Of a stretch of 22,492 nt of DNA, positions 6,350 through 14,469 are shown in pieces. The notes below the pieces were generated by a model. That model was given only the letters and a program-made list of their open reading frames with translations, did not search any database and had not been told where the DNA came from. Both the position numbers and the translations under genes were made by a program. How positions within the stretch are numbered: position 1 is the stretch's first letter; the number at the start of each line of letters is the position of its first letter. Source of the DNA: a virus; the IMG/VR virus record IMGVR_UViG_3300035157_000353, positions 1 through 22,492 of that record; one strand, 5' to 3'.

Positions 6350-9016
6350 TTAGGTACTCAAAGAATATAGGTGAATTTGCTTGAATGGATCAGCATTCTC
6401 ATCAACTAAAGGTTGTCTGAACGAAGGACTAATAGGTGGTCCTGCTTGTTGTACAGGTGCTGCTGCTTGTTGTTGCGGAATAGTAATAATATTAGTATTA
6501 GGAGTCTCAGTTACATTCTTAGAAAGTACACTACCTGGAGTAATAGGAGGTGGACTCAACATATCAGGAGCAATAATAACATGCTCAGTTCTAATAGGTG
6601 GTAACATTAGATTATTCAAATAATCACTATGCTTCTGAGAACCACCTTCCAAATCTGCTGGTCTTTCCCAATGCTTCATCCACCAATCAGCAGCTTCTTG
6701 TGGTGAGTTAAATTGTTGTTGTTGGAACTCAGGTCCAGCATCTTCTCCAATAGCATATCTAATCTGACCTTTCCAATTATTCTCCCAATCAGGAACTGCA
6801 TCAGTCATTCCTTTCTGACGAGTATCATACCACTGGAATAATCCACCAGCACCACCATCATCACCTGATCGTGCATCAACATCAAAATTACTTTCTCTCT
6901 GTATATTTGCTAATATACCAAGTGCCTTATTATGACTCAATCCTAACTCTTTAGTCATATAAGCATACATTTCACCCTCTATCCCTTGAGATGGTGCTTC
7001 TGTTGCTGCTGGTGCTGTCTGTGCTGGTGGTGTTTCTGGTTGTCCAATTGGTAGCATATTTCTCAAACTCGCTGGTAAAAATCTTTCTGCTAAACTCTGT
7101 ATTCCTGTTGTTAATCCACCAAACATATTTTCAAAGTGACCTTTGACTTGTTCGATACCTTGTAATGAGGAACCACCACTAGGTCTCATATTAGGCATCT
7201 CAAAGATATTCGCAAGTGGTTGCAACAACTTCATAATACCTGGTTTAACCATGCTACCAAGTGGTCCGAGAAACTCAGGCATCTTAGCAGCCATTGCCAT
7301 TATACCACCACCTGCTGCCTTCATGGGTACTTCTATAGCCGATGCTAATGCATCATGTAAACCACCACGGAATGACTTACCTAATGGAGTGAAAGTAACT
7401 AATTCTTTACCTGCTTCACCACCCATCAATCCTCTTGTTATCATAGGATTGTCTACAATATATGATCCACCCTCTGCATTCTTTATAGGTGATTCTTGAT
7501 TCTGTTCAGCGTTTAAATTATCAGTAACACTTGATCCAGACCTATCACCACTTTGTAATTTCTCTACAGCACTATCTGCATGATCCCCATACAAACCAAG
7601 TGCTCCAAATCCACCCACTTCATCAGGTACTATATTAAGGAAGTCAAATTGATTTAAGAATTTTCTACCAGACTCACGTATATTAGCATCAACCTCAGCC
7701 ATTACCTTATTAGACTCATCAAATCCACCAGTCTTAATAAGTGAATTAGCACCCTCATATAGAGCACGGAATGGGGTTCCTACTATTTCTAATGCACCAG
7801 ATAAACCATCAGTAAGACTACCAAGAACATTCTGAGCTTGATTAGTTCCATCACCACGTATCCAATCACCCATACCACGGGTCATTTCCCCAACATATGA
7901 TGACGCTAAACCAGTACCAATAACACTCATTGCTGGTCCTAAAATACCCATGATTCCACCAGCACCACCAGCAGCAGAAGCAGTACCAGTTGCTGTTGCA
8001 CCAATACCTGCCATATCAACAGCAGCATCAGTATAGTCAACAGCAGCACCTGCTAGGTCTCCTTCACTAAGAGACATTGTTCCTGTTACTGCACTCAATA
8101 AAGGAATTGCTTTTGATACTCCTGGATTGTTTAATATCTTAGCGATACCTAAATCAGGCATCTTCGGCATATCAAAACCTTTTAATGGGTTCTCAAAATT
8201 CTTCAATGGTTTGAGAATATTATCCATCCATGATGTTTTTGGTTTAACACCCAAATCTGCATTCTTGAGGGAATCTAAATGCTTTAACCTATTTTGTGCA
8301 GCTGCAACTTCACCTGGATTAGAACTATTCTCAATAATATTAAGAATCTTCTGTCTTTTACTTAAGTCTGCTACATCATCAGCAGATCCAATTAATCTAT
8401 TGGTTGGATTTACACCCTGAGCAACATTCCTTGGCACTCCACCAGCAGGAGGAAGTGCATTTAATGTTCTAGCAGGAGGCAACATGTTGCCCAATCTACT
8501 TGTCCACTTAAGTGCTCTAACAGCATCACCAAGTAGGTGAACCATATCCCATAGAGCATTACCAGACTTACCACCACTCTTAGAATCTCTAATTGGTTTA
8601 AGAGTTCCAGAAAAATCTTCTGTCTTCTCTAACCTTTGTTCTCTTCTTAATCTTTTTGTTTCTGCTAAAGCATCAGCTTGCATATCAACTGATGCTGCTA
8701 ACAATCTAGTCTGACCAGCAATCAGAGTTGTTTGACTCTCAATAGAATCTACAACTGTCCACAATACATCAATTACTCTAGCAGGAGGTCCAGAAACTAA
8801 ATCTTCATTGGAAGTAACAAGGTCTCCACCAGGACTAAAAGCAGAACCTAAGTCCTGCTTAACCCCAGTGATCATAAATTTATCTTTAGGGGTTACTACG
8901 CTAATCTTAGCTTTCTCTTCGTTACCCCCATTGCCAATACTATTAATGGCCTCTTGAACTTTCTTATCAAGAGGACCCTCACCTGCTGATTGATATCCTT
9001 GTGTTCCTGATGGCAT
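6350..9016 (-). CDS. Large tail protein with phage tail-lysozyme domain
   Basis: An 888-aa protein. Residues about 680-800 form a phage tail lysozyme domain (lysozyme/transglycosylase-like): YMTKELGLSHNKALGILANI, then QRES with probable catalytic E708, then GGAGGLFQWYDTRQKGM and the tryptophan-rich end AADWWMKHWERPADLE. The N-terminal 130 residues are charged and helical (DMQADALAETKRLRREQRLE). Residues 300-420 are glycine/alanine-rich and hydrophobic; 540-610 is another Gly/Met-rich hydrophobic stretch; the last 90 residues are proline/glutamine-rich. The overall make-up suggests a tape-measure-like or hub-associated protein that carries the peptidoglycan-cutting activity which T4 places in gp5. 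Its ATG overlaps the gp51 stop (TAATG), and its stop abuts the next ATG. Confidence 0.65.
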   Translation of the reverse strand: MPSGTQGYQSAGEGPLDKKVQEAINSIGNGGNEEKAKISVVTPKDKFMITGVKQDLGSAFSPGGDLVTSNEDLVSGPPARVIDVLWTVVDSIESQTTLIAGQTRLLAASVDMQADALAETKRLRREQRLEKTEDFSGTLKPIRDSKSGGKSGNALWDMVHLLGDAVRALKWTSRLGNMLPPARTLNALPPAGGVPRNVAQGVNPTNRLIGSADDVADLSKRQKILNIIENSSNPGEVAAAQNRLKHLDSLKNADLGVKPKTSWMDNILKPLKNFENPLKGFDMPKMPDLGIAKILNNPGVSKAIPLLSAVTGTMSLSEGDLAGAAVDYTDAAVDMAGIGATATGTASAAGGAGGIMGILGPAMSVIGTGLASSYVGEMTRGMGDWIRGDGTNQAQNVLGSLTDGLSGALEIVGTPFRALYEGANSLIKTGGFDESNKVMAEVDANIRESGRKFLNQFDFLNIVPDEVGGFGALGLYGDHADSAVEKLQSGDRSGSSVTDNLNAEQNQESPIKNAEGGSYIVDNPMITRGLMGGEAGKELVTFTPLGKSFRGGLHDALASAIEVPMKAAGGGIMAMAAKMPEFLGPLGSMVKPGIMKLLQPLANIFEMPNMRPSGGSSLQGIEQVKGHFENMFGGLTTGIQSLAERFLPASLRNMLPIGQPETPPAQTAPAATEAPSQGIEGEMYAYMTKELGLSHNKALGILANIQRESNFDVDARSGDDGGAGGLFQWYDTRQKGMTDAVPDWENNWKGQIRYAIGEDAGPEFQQQQFNSPQEAADWWMKHWERPADLEGGSQKHSDYLNNLMLPPIRTEHVIIAPDMLSPPPITPGSVLSKNVTETPNTNIITIPQQQAAAPVQQAGPPISPSFRQPLVDENADPFKQIHLYSLST

Positions 9017-9207
9017 TACTTAGATTGTTGTTGTTTGAGTTCCTCAAGATATTGGGTAAGGAGTGCAAGGTACACGATCCGTTCCCAAGGAATCATATTA
9101 TCTAGCTCTGTTAAGCTATATTTATGGTGTTGCATCAGGGCAAAATTAGTTTGAAAATACTCTTCCAAATTAGTATGAAAGAGTGCTATCCGAAAAAACT
9201 CTGTAAT
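9016..9207 (-). CDS. 51: gp51-like baseplate hub assembly protein, ATT start likely
   Basis: A small gene that uses no ATG at its probable start. The conserved reading frame runs TEFFRIALFHTNLEEYFQTN, then FALMQHHKYSLTELDNMIPW and ERIVYLALLTQYLEELKQQQ, about 63 aa, and resembles the short gp51 of cyanophages. The codon before TEFFRIA is ATT (9207-9205), just after an AGAGGG stretch; cyanophage versions as I recall them begin M-T-E-F-F. The first in-frame ATG (9135) would remove 24 residues, including the conserved FHTNLEEY. The gene overlaps the end of gp26 by about 22 nt and its TAA overlaps the next ATG. The order gp26-gp51 is that of T4. The frame and product are fairly sure, the start is not. 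Confidence 0.65.
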   Translation of the reverse strand: MTEFFRIALFHTNLEEYFQTNFALMQHHKYSLTELDNMIPWERIVYLALLTQYLEELKQQQSK

Positions 9208-9896
9208 CCCTCTATAGTATATGTAGACTTCTTTTTAGTATTTGGGTTCTCAATTTCAAAAGTGTGACTTAACTTAGGCATAGTCCTAAAGAAATCAGAT
9301 ATTTTATTAAACTGTTCTTGTGTAAGACTCTCTAAGAAAGAAGTCAACTCTTTCTTAGTACATTCCTTTGCCTCAGTTATATCTTCACCCTCAAAAATCT
9401 GATCTATACAACTAACGATAACGTTCATACCATCATCAGCAGCAGACTTAGTGAATTGAGTATTAACAAAATGATTTAGACTAGGGTACTTCATAATAAT
9501 ACCAACATCATCATTAATCATAATCTTATCTGAATGATCTTCAGGTTTAACAACCTCAATCTCATTTATATTAACAGTATGAGATACTTCAGTCTTTCCA
9601 TCATCCATACATTTAACATTCAAAGTAATCTCCTCTCCTACAGAAGCAGCACGGATTCTGAGGAAAAGATACTCTAAATCAAAACTAGGTAACTCGTCTG
9701 GTTTTACACCACGTGTAATAACACAAGTTTTTATTGTATCTATTAATGCTTGTTGTATTTGCTTTTCATCCTTCGAGTCCATTGCTATAAGAAGAACTTT
9801 CTCTTCTTTGACGAGGAACGGACGGTATTTAATTTTCTTGCCTGTGGATGGGAGTTCCAACTCATAGGTAGGTGCGGTAACCTTTGGTAATGCCAT
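9186..9896 (-). CDS. 26: Baseplate hub subunit gp26
   Basis: A 236-aa protein of the T4 gp26 baseplate family (208 aa in T4). It begins MALPKVTAPTYELELPSTGK and continues KIKYRPFLVKEEKVLLIAMD, the usual start of this family. Further features are SFDLEYLFLRIRAASVGEEI, the beta-strand NVKCMDDGKTEVSHTVNINE and the C-terminal FLESLTQEQFNKISDFFRTM segment. In T4 gp26 takes part in assembling the baseplate hub. It stands between a tail-tube-like protein and gp51. A late-type box overlaps the end of the upstream gene and would give a leader of only about 10 nt. There is no Shine-Dalgarno sequence. Confidence 0.85.
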   Translation of the reverse strand: MALPKVTAPTYELELPSTGKKIKYRPFLVKEEKVLLIAMDSKDEKQIQQALIDTIKTCVITRGVKPDELPSFDLEYLFLRIRAASVGEEITLNVKCMDDGKTEVSHTVNINEIEVVKPEDHSDKIMINDDVGIIMKYPSLNHFVNTQFTKSAADDGMNVIVSCIDQIFEGEDITEAKECTKKELTSFLESLTQEQFNKISDFFRTMPKLSHTFEIENPNTKKKSTYTIEGLQSFFG

Positions 9897-9912
9897 AATG
9901 TAAACTTTTTTT

Positions 9913-9920
9913 TATTTATG
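9913..9920 (-). promoter_or_regulatory. Probable late promoter for gp26
   Basis: CATAAATA on the leftward strand fits the cyanophage late consensus NATAAATA. It overlaps the stop codon of the 256-aa tail gene and is followed by an A-run (AAAAAAAAG). The start site would be near 9907, giving a leader of about 11 nt before the gp26 ATG. Because AT-rich DNA gives such matches by chance, confidence is moderate. Confidence 0.45.
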
Positions 9921-10686
9921 CGACATCTGATGATGATAAATCCAAGTTACCATCGTTATTTGTGTCTAGTAATTGTGCGAGTAAACCTAACGTTGGTGTA
10001 CTATTATCATTAAACAGTACATAATGCTTACTATAATAAAAATTACCTGTTGCTTTAACTAAGGTAGATCCACCAAAAGAAAGTGGTACAGTTTCAACAC
10101 TATATGGATATGCATCTTGTAGAACATGTACCATAGAAATTCTTGAAGTATCACCCGTAGGACCCTTCTCAACTTTACCAATCCTTATAGTTGCATGGTA
10201 TGACTCTGGAAAACGCATCCTAGTAGTTCTATTACGAACCTTAGCGTTTACACCCATTGCTCCTTCGTAAGTTAATCCCTCCCTAGAAGGAAAGTATCCA
10301 CCTGTATCATAACCTATTCCATTTGCATCAACTTCAGAAAAGATATATGACCACCATGCTTGCAGGAATTTATATGGTTCCATATTAGCATCACACATCC
10401 ATCCTAATTGAAAATCAGTATACATCTTAGTGTGAGGATATGATACTTGACCTTCACCTAAGTATTTTCCAGTTGTTTGACCTGTTGCTGCTTGAGATGG
10501 TGGTAAAGATGCTTCATCACAAAATCCTTCATATATGTCTGCATTTGGAAGAATACCATCAATATGACTCTTCAACTCAGACTGCTTTGGTCCAAAATCA
10601 AACTTTATGGCATATCCATTGGACATTGCCATACCACCCCTTTGAGCAATTCTATTAATTTGATCCAGTATTGTAGTTCTTGCCAC
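9916..10686 (-). CDS. Tail-tube-like structural protein with C-terminal EF-hand-like loop
   Basis: A 256-aa virion protein, first gene of the tail operon. The start codon is GTG (10686-10684), giving MARTTILDQINRIAQRGGMA, a beginning I recall as common in cyanophage structural proteins; no ATG fits. The body (FQLGWMCDANMEPYKFLQAW, GYFPSREGLTYEGAM, then ATIRIGKVEKGPT and VHVLQDAYPYSVETVPLSFG) has the features of the gp19/gp54 tail-tube fold, where an inserted domain faces the lumen and a DAYP segment contacts neighbours. A role as tail tube initiator (gp54-like) beside gp26 would make sense. The last 18 residues carry DTNNDGNLDL (D241, N243, D245, G246, D249), a calcium-loop pattern as in EF-hands and dockerins. 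Confidence 0.6.
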   Translation of the reverse strand: MARTTILDQINRIAQRGGMAMSNGYAIKFDFGPKQSELKSHIDGILPNADIYEGFCDEASLPPSQAATGQTTGKYLGEGQVSYPHTKMYTDFQLGWMCDANMEPYKFLQAWWSYIFSEVDANGIGYDTGGYFPSREGLTYEGAMGVNAKVRNRTTRMRFPESYHATIRIGKVEKGPTGDTSRISMVHVLQDAYPYSVETVPLSFGGSTLVKATGNFYYSKHYVLFNDNSTPTLGLLAQLLDTNNDGNLDLSSSDVA

Positions 10687-10719
10687 TCTAAATAAAACGG
10701 GGATTGTATTTTATTTAGT
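10687..10719. promoter_or_regulatory. Divergent late promoter built on an inverted repeat
   Basis: The whole gap between the leftward tail operon and the rightward gp4 unit is 33 bp. It contains a perfect 10-bp inverted repeat, CTAAATAAAA (10688-10697) and TTTTATTTAG (10709-10718), around an 11-nt G-rich spacer. Each arm supplies a TAAATA core in its own direction: TCTAAATA rightward (10687-10694) and ACTAAATA leftward (10719-10712). These are near matches to TATAAATA. Each box lies 25-26 nt from the start codon it would serve, so the two promoters would be symmetrical and face to face. Confidence 0.55.
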
Positions 10720-11157
10720 ATGGCTTACTCTGGGTTGTATAAACCAATAAACCCTAAGAAATATAAAGGTAACCCAACTAGGATTATCTACAGGTCATTA
10801 TGGGAACGAAAATTCATGGTATTCTGTGACCATACATCTTCTATAATAGAATGGGGAAGTGAGGAAGTTATTATACCATATCGTTCACCTATTGATGGAC
10901 GAATACATAGGTATTACCCAGACTTCTACATAAAAGTACTCACTAAAGAAGGTAGACTTGCTAGAAGTATAGTTGAAATAAAACCAAAGAAACAGGTTAA
11001 AGGACCAGATCCAAAACCTAAAAGAAAAACCGTAGCATGGAAGAAGTCTGTTATGACTTTTATGAAAAATAAAGCAAAGTGGGATGCTGCGGAAGATTGG
11101 TGTGATGATAGAAGAATGAAGTTTATGATCCTTACAGAGGACCAACTTAATGTCTAG
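10720..11157 (+). CDS. 4: Head completion protein gp4
   Basis: A 145-aa homologue of T4 gp4 (gp50/65), which finishes the filled head before the tail joins. It has a TnsA-like PD-(D/E)XK nuclease layout: YRSLWERKF with E29, HRYYPDFYI with D68, then SIVEIKPKK with E86 and K88. These are the expected metal and catalytic residues, so the fold, and perhaps nuclease activity, is retained. The C-terminus is basic (PDPKPKRKTVAWKK). It opens the rightward unit directly behind the divergent promoter and overlaps the next gene by 8 nt. In T4 gene 4 stands between genes 2 and 53, and the same neighbours appear here. Confidence 0.85.
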   Translation: MAYSGLYKPINPKKYKGNPTRIIYRSLWERKFMVFCDHTSSIIEWGSEEVIIPYRSPIDGRIHRYYPDFYIKVLTKEGRLARSIVEIKPKKQVKGPDPKPKRKTVAWKKSVMTFMKNKAKWDAAEDWCDDRRMKFMILTEDQLNV

Positions 11158-11788
11158 AGAAACTATATTTGAAGAAGTAAAAGAAAAAGCAGGATCACAT
11201 GCTAGAACTGCATCGTGGTATAGGAAACAAGTGCGTACAATTGCTAAGAGATTCCAAGATGCAGAGACTGTAATGGAAAAAATGCAAACAGACGAAAAGA
11301 AGGAGACATTAACAGACGATAAATTTCAAGATAGTAATAGATCTAGAAACGATATTAAAAGAGGACACCTATACTTATTTGAATACTCTGCACTAGGTCA
11401 AAGAGTACCATATTGGGATGAATTCCCTTTAGTTTACGTTATAGATCATAATGTTAGATCATTTAGAGGTGTAAATTTACACTACATCAACCCAAAATAT
11501 AGAAATAATATAATTACAACCTTAACAGAAGACAACCGTCTCAGCGTTCCTAGAAGTACCTTCCATAAATACATACGAAAAGGTGTGCGTTCTAGGTTCT
11601 TAGACTTAGGACAAGCTGAATGGCAAACAGCAATATTTTTACCTGTTGAAAATTTTGTATATAGGAAGGGTAGAAAAACCTTCTCATATAGGAAAGATAA
11701 AGTTTGGAATGAAACCTACCTAAAACGCAAAGACCGTTTTTCTATGAAACGTGTTATTGAGTTGTACCCAGGACAAACAGCAGAATGA
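11150..11788 (+). CDS. 2: gp2-like DNA end protector / head completion protein
   Basis: A 212-aa basic protein. The central core reads KRGHLYLFEYSALGQRVPYW, then DEFPLVYVIDHNVRSFRGVN and LHYINPKYR. The pattern G-x-x-Y-x-F-x-Y ... P-Y-x-D-x-F-P-L ... G-x-N-L-H-Y is what I recall from phage proteins annotated as DNA end protector (T4 gp2, 274 aa). In T4 gene 2 neighbours gene 4, as here, which supports the call. gp2 stays on the DNA end and blocks host RecBCD. The N-terminus (residues 1-70) is charged and helical, the C-terminus is lysine/arginine-rich (YRKGRKTFSYRKDK), suiting DNA contact. It overlaps gp4 by 8 nt and gp48 by ATGA. A different head or tail role is possible. Confidence 0.5.
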   Translation: MSRETIFEEVKEKAGSHARTASWYRKQVRTIAKRFQDAETVMEKMQTDEKKETLTDDKFQDSNRSRNDIKRGHLYLFEYSALGQRVPYWDEFPLVYVIDHNVRSFRGVNLHYINPKYRNNIITTLTEDNRLSVPRSTFHKYIRKGVRSRFLDLGQAEWQTAIFLPVENFVYRKGRKTFSYRKDKVWNETYLKRKDRFSMKRVIELYPGQTAE

Positions 11789-12828
11789 CCGAAACAACTA
11801 CACAACAAGCATCAGGTATACTTAAGTATCCATATGATCTGTCTCCTGATAATGATACAGATTATATTCAATTCGATTTCTGGAGTTATAAACCACCTTT
11901 CGATAGAGGTAATGCTGAAGATGGACAGGGTTCTCTGACTATGAATTCCATACTAGGAGGTATGAATCAAACAAATGCAGCTGCTGAAGGAATAGATGGT
12001 AATTTTGGAGTAAAAAGAGATACAAGTATACACATATACATGCCTCAAGATGTAAGTACTTCATACGCTGCTACTTGGGGTGGTAAAGAATTAACGAACT
12101 TTGGTGCAGGAGCACTATCAGGAATTACAAATCTAGGACAAGGAGATTTTGGTCAAGCATTTCAAAACTTTATGTCCAGCATTGGTAGTACTCCAGCAAT
12201 GGGAACTACAATAACATCAGTAATAGCAAAAGCAATAGTTAACTCTGGTGGTAACCAATTAACATTAAATGATACATTAGGTGGAACTACAGGAATTATA
12301 TTAAACCCCAATGTAGAGATGTTCTATGGAGGTCCACAAATCCGTAATATAGGATTTTCCTTCAAAATGTCTGCTAGGAATTTAGAGGAAGCACAAAATA
12401 TTAATGCTATATGCCAATTATTCAAAGCAGAATCATTACCTGCATTTGGTGGAAAAACTAATGCTGGTGCTGATCTTTTTGGTGCTATAGTTACTGGTCT
12501 TGCTGTAGGTAGTTTAGGTGGTCCTGTTGCAGGTGGAGTAGCAGGTGGTTTTTCTGCTGGAGCAGGAGTAGCACAAGATAAATTTGCAAACTTCATAACT
12601 ATACCAGATCTAGTAAGAATGCAATTAAAAAAGGGTGCTGCAAAACACCCATACCTCTCTCAATATAAAGCACTCGCTTTAACAAACGTAGATATCAATT
12701 ACACACCAGATGGGTCATATTCTACCTACATAGGTGGATACCCCACATCAGTTGAACTAAGAATTGGAATGGTGGAAACAAAGATCGTTTACAAGAACGA
12801 TCTGGTCAAAGATGGTTGGAGTTACTAA
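11785..12828 (+). CDS. 48: Baseplate tail-tube cap gp48
   Basis: A 347-aa protein close to T4 gp48 in length (364 aa). The N-terminal ILKYPYDLSPDNDTDYIQFD, the central GGPQIRNIGFSFKMSARNLE and EAQNINAICQLFKAESLPAF are typical of the gp48/gp54 family that caps the baseplate and starts the tail tube. Residues 228-262 are glycine/alanine-rich and hydrophobic. The end (VDINYTPDGSYSTYIGGYPT) fits the conserved beta-rich C-terminus. The start overlaps the gp2-like stop as ATGA and the stop overlaps the gp53 start as TAATG, so the four genes are translationally coupled. Confidence 0.8.
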   Translation: MTETTTQQASGILKYPYDLSPDNDTDYIQFDFWSYKPPFDRGNAEDGQGSLTMNSILGGMNQTNAAAEGIDGNFGVKRDTSIHIYMPQDVSTSYAATWGGKELTNFGAGALSGITNLGQGDFGQAFQNFMSSIGSTPAMGTTITSVIAKAIVNSGGNQLTLNDTLGGTTGIILNPNVEMFYGGPQIRNIGFSFKMSARNLEEAQNINAICQLFKAESLPAFGGKTNAGADLFGAIVTGLAVGSLGGPVAGGVAGGFSAGAGVAQDKFANFITIPDLVRMQLKKGAAKHPYLSQYKALALTNVDINYTPDGSYSTYIGGYPTSVELRIGMVETKIVYKNDLVKDGWSY

Positions 12829-13493
12829 TGTATTTCTCAATTTTACCAAATCTAGAATATGACGTTAAACCAAAAAGTTTTCCATTTTCTAGTGCAGATT
12901 TCACAATCGTAAAAAACTTCTATAGACGATTTGAGATAAATGGTGATATTTTCAGCCATATAGCATATTACAACAAATACAGCATTCCAGAAAATGTTAG
13001 AATAGACCAAGTAGCAATGGTTCTATATGGTAGACATGAATATGACTGGATTATAGCATTGATGAATAATATCACTAATATCCATGATCAGTGGCCATTA
13101 AATTCATCAGATTTGCAAAACTGGGTCGAAGAAAAGTATGGAGAGACTTGTTATAGCGATATTAGTTATTATGAAATTAGCGAAGATGTTAAAAATAGCA
13201 AAGGTACGATATTTTTGAAAAAAGGGCAAAAAGTCGATAAATCCTTCTATGACGCTAATTATCAATATAACCTTCAAGACTCCCAAAACACAGTTCAAAC
13301 AGTTGCTGGAAATACGATAAGTAGACCAGTTTCGGTATTTGAAGACCAAACTCGTCAAAACGAATCAAAGAGAGAAATCTATATTTTGAAAAAAGGGTAT
13401 GTTACCCGATTAGTCCGAGAATTAAAAAAGCAGAGCACCTACAATAAGTGCTCTGCCTATGTTTCTAAGAAGTTAAAGAAATCAACTATCTAG
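12828..13493 (+). CDS. 53: Baseplate wedge subunit gp53
   Basis: A 221-aa protein of the gp53 family (196 aa in T4), which joins the baseplate wedges around the hub. The start MYFSILPNLEYDVKPKSFPF and the segment VAMVLYGRHEYDWIIALMNN, with NITNIHDQWPL, are characteristic. The start is the ATG at 12828 that overlaps the gp48 TAA; a TTG 12 nt earlier is not needed. The last 20 codons encode KKQSTYNKCSAYVSKKLKK, and their DNA contains a perfect 9-bp inverted repeat that serves as an intrinsic terminator for the opposite strand. Two terminators thus separate this unit from gp32. Confidence 0.85.
   Translation: MYFSILPNLEYDVKPKSFPFSSADFTIVKNFYRRFEINGDIFSHIAYYNKYSIPENVRIDQVAMVLYGRHEYDWIIALMNNITNIHDQWPLNSSDLQNWVEEKYGETCYSDISYYEISEDVKNSKGTIFLKKGQKVDKSFYDANYQYNLQDSQNTVQTVAGNTISRPVSVFEDQTRQNESKREIYILKKGYVTRLVRELKKQSTYNKCSAYVSKKLKKSTI
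13424..13456 (-). terminator. Intrinsic terminator of gp32, inside gp53
   Basis: On the leftward strand GCAGAGCAC, a 9-nt loop and GTGCTCTGC form a perfect 9-bp stem (13456-13430), followed at once by six Ts (13429-13424). It lies 114 nt beyond the gp32 stop and within the 3' coding end of gp53. This is a textbook factor-independent terminator and the natural end of the gp32 transcript. Confidence 0.8.
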
Positions 13494-13531
13494 CTCGACT
13501 TTTTTAGTCATTTTTTGTCGGGATTTTTTTT
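13494..13531 (+). terminator. Intrinsic terminator of the gp4-gp53 unit
   Basis: Just after the gp53 TAG, CTCGAC (13494-13499) pairs with GTCGGG (13517-13522) with one G-T pair and a 17-nt T-rich loop. ATTTTTTTT follows (13523-13531). A second small hairpin, CGGGA/TCCCG (13519-13535), competes with it. The long loop makes it less canonical than its neighbour on the other strand. Confidence 0.5.
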
Positions 13532-13569
13532 CCCGAATTGCCAGAATCAAAAAGTCAATTTCGCCTCAC

Positions 13570-14469
13570 TTAATCAGCCTCTGCTAAACTTGCAAAGTAA
13601 CTCAAAGCATCATCATCATCAGCCACTGGCGATGGAGCACTCTTTTTAAATGTAGGAGCAGATGATGCAACTGGTACAGGTGTCTGTGTCTCTTCTCTGT
13701 AAACTGGAGAAGGAGAAGCAGCACGTGTTCCATTCAATACAGAATCTAAACGTTGTTTCAACTCTTCATATGTTTTAAACTGATCAGGTGCAGTAAATGC
13801 TTTTAAACTATGCTCCTGTGTGTAGATAGCTTCCAATTCGGAATCATCTGCACTAAGAGCAGTAGGAACATCAAACTCTGAACTATCATAGTTCCAGAAA
13901 CCTGCAACTGTCTTAATCTTCAACTTAAAGTTAGCACCTTTCCATAGATCAAAGACATCAACTGGTGTCTCATCTTGGAACTCAGGTTGCAATGCAGCAA
14001 GAATCTTTTGGAAGATCTTCTGCCCATAACGATATAAAAATACCTTACCTTCGTTCTCTGGATTCTTAGGATCCTTTACAACGTAAATGTTAGAGTAATA
14101 ACGTAGATTACGCTTTTGCTTACGTGCTACTTCTTTATCTGCCTCGTGTCCACTATTCCATAGTAAACGATTTGCTTCTCCAACTGGATCTGTCTTACCT
14201 ATTGTAGTCAGTGAATTCTCGATGTACCAACCGCCTTGTCCTTGGAAAGCATGTGAAAATACTTTAGCAAAGGGAAGACCTTTTTGACCTTGCTCTGTAT
14301 CTTGAGCAGGTGGTGGAAGAAATCTAATGACTGCGTATCCGTTACCTGTATTATCTAGTTCTGGTTTCCAGAACCTTTCATCTTTATTACTGTTACTTGT
14401 TTTTTCTAACTCTTTCTGTAAGAATTCAAAGTTTGAAGTTGAACTCTTCTTTAGATCTGCAAATGACAT
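13570..14469 (-). CDS. 32: Single-stranded DNA-binding protein gp32
   Basis: A 299-aa gp32. The start is the ATG at 14469; an in-frame upstream extension is rejected because it lies in the leader. The N-terminus MSFADLKKSSTSNFEFLQKE holds a basic-Ser/Thr LAST-like motif used for cooperative binding. The core SNIYVVKDPKNPENEGKVFL and YRYGQKIFQKI matches the T4 gp32 core. The tail is proline/serine-rich and ends in an acidic DDDDALSYFASLAEAD for contact with replication partners. It has no cysteine at all, so the zinc site of T4 gp32 (three Cys, one His) cannot exist. There is no Shine-Dalgarno sequence. The leader before ATG is long and unstructured near the start, which fits autogenous control by gp32 binding its own message. 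Confidence 0.9.
   Translation of the reverse strand: MSFADLKKSSTSNFEFLQKELEKTSNSNKDERFWKPELDNTGNGYAVIRFLPPPAQDTEQGQKGLPFAKVFSHAFQGQGGWYIENSLTTIGKTDPVGEANRLLWNSGHEADKEVARKQKRNLRYYSNIYVVKDPKNPENEGKVFLYRYGQKIFQKILAALQPEFQDETPVDVFDLWKGANFKLKIKTVAGFWNYDSSEFDVPTALSADDSELEAIYTQEHSLKAFTAPDQFKTYEELKQRLDSVLNGTRAASPSPVYREETQTPVPVASSAPTFKKSAPSPVADDDDALSYFASLAEAD

Noticed and set aside
9120-9130. CATAAATA late box upstream of the 888-aa gene
   Set aside because: It falls inside the conserved gp51 coding sequence (HHKYSL), more than 100 nt from the next start codon.
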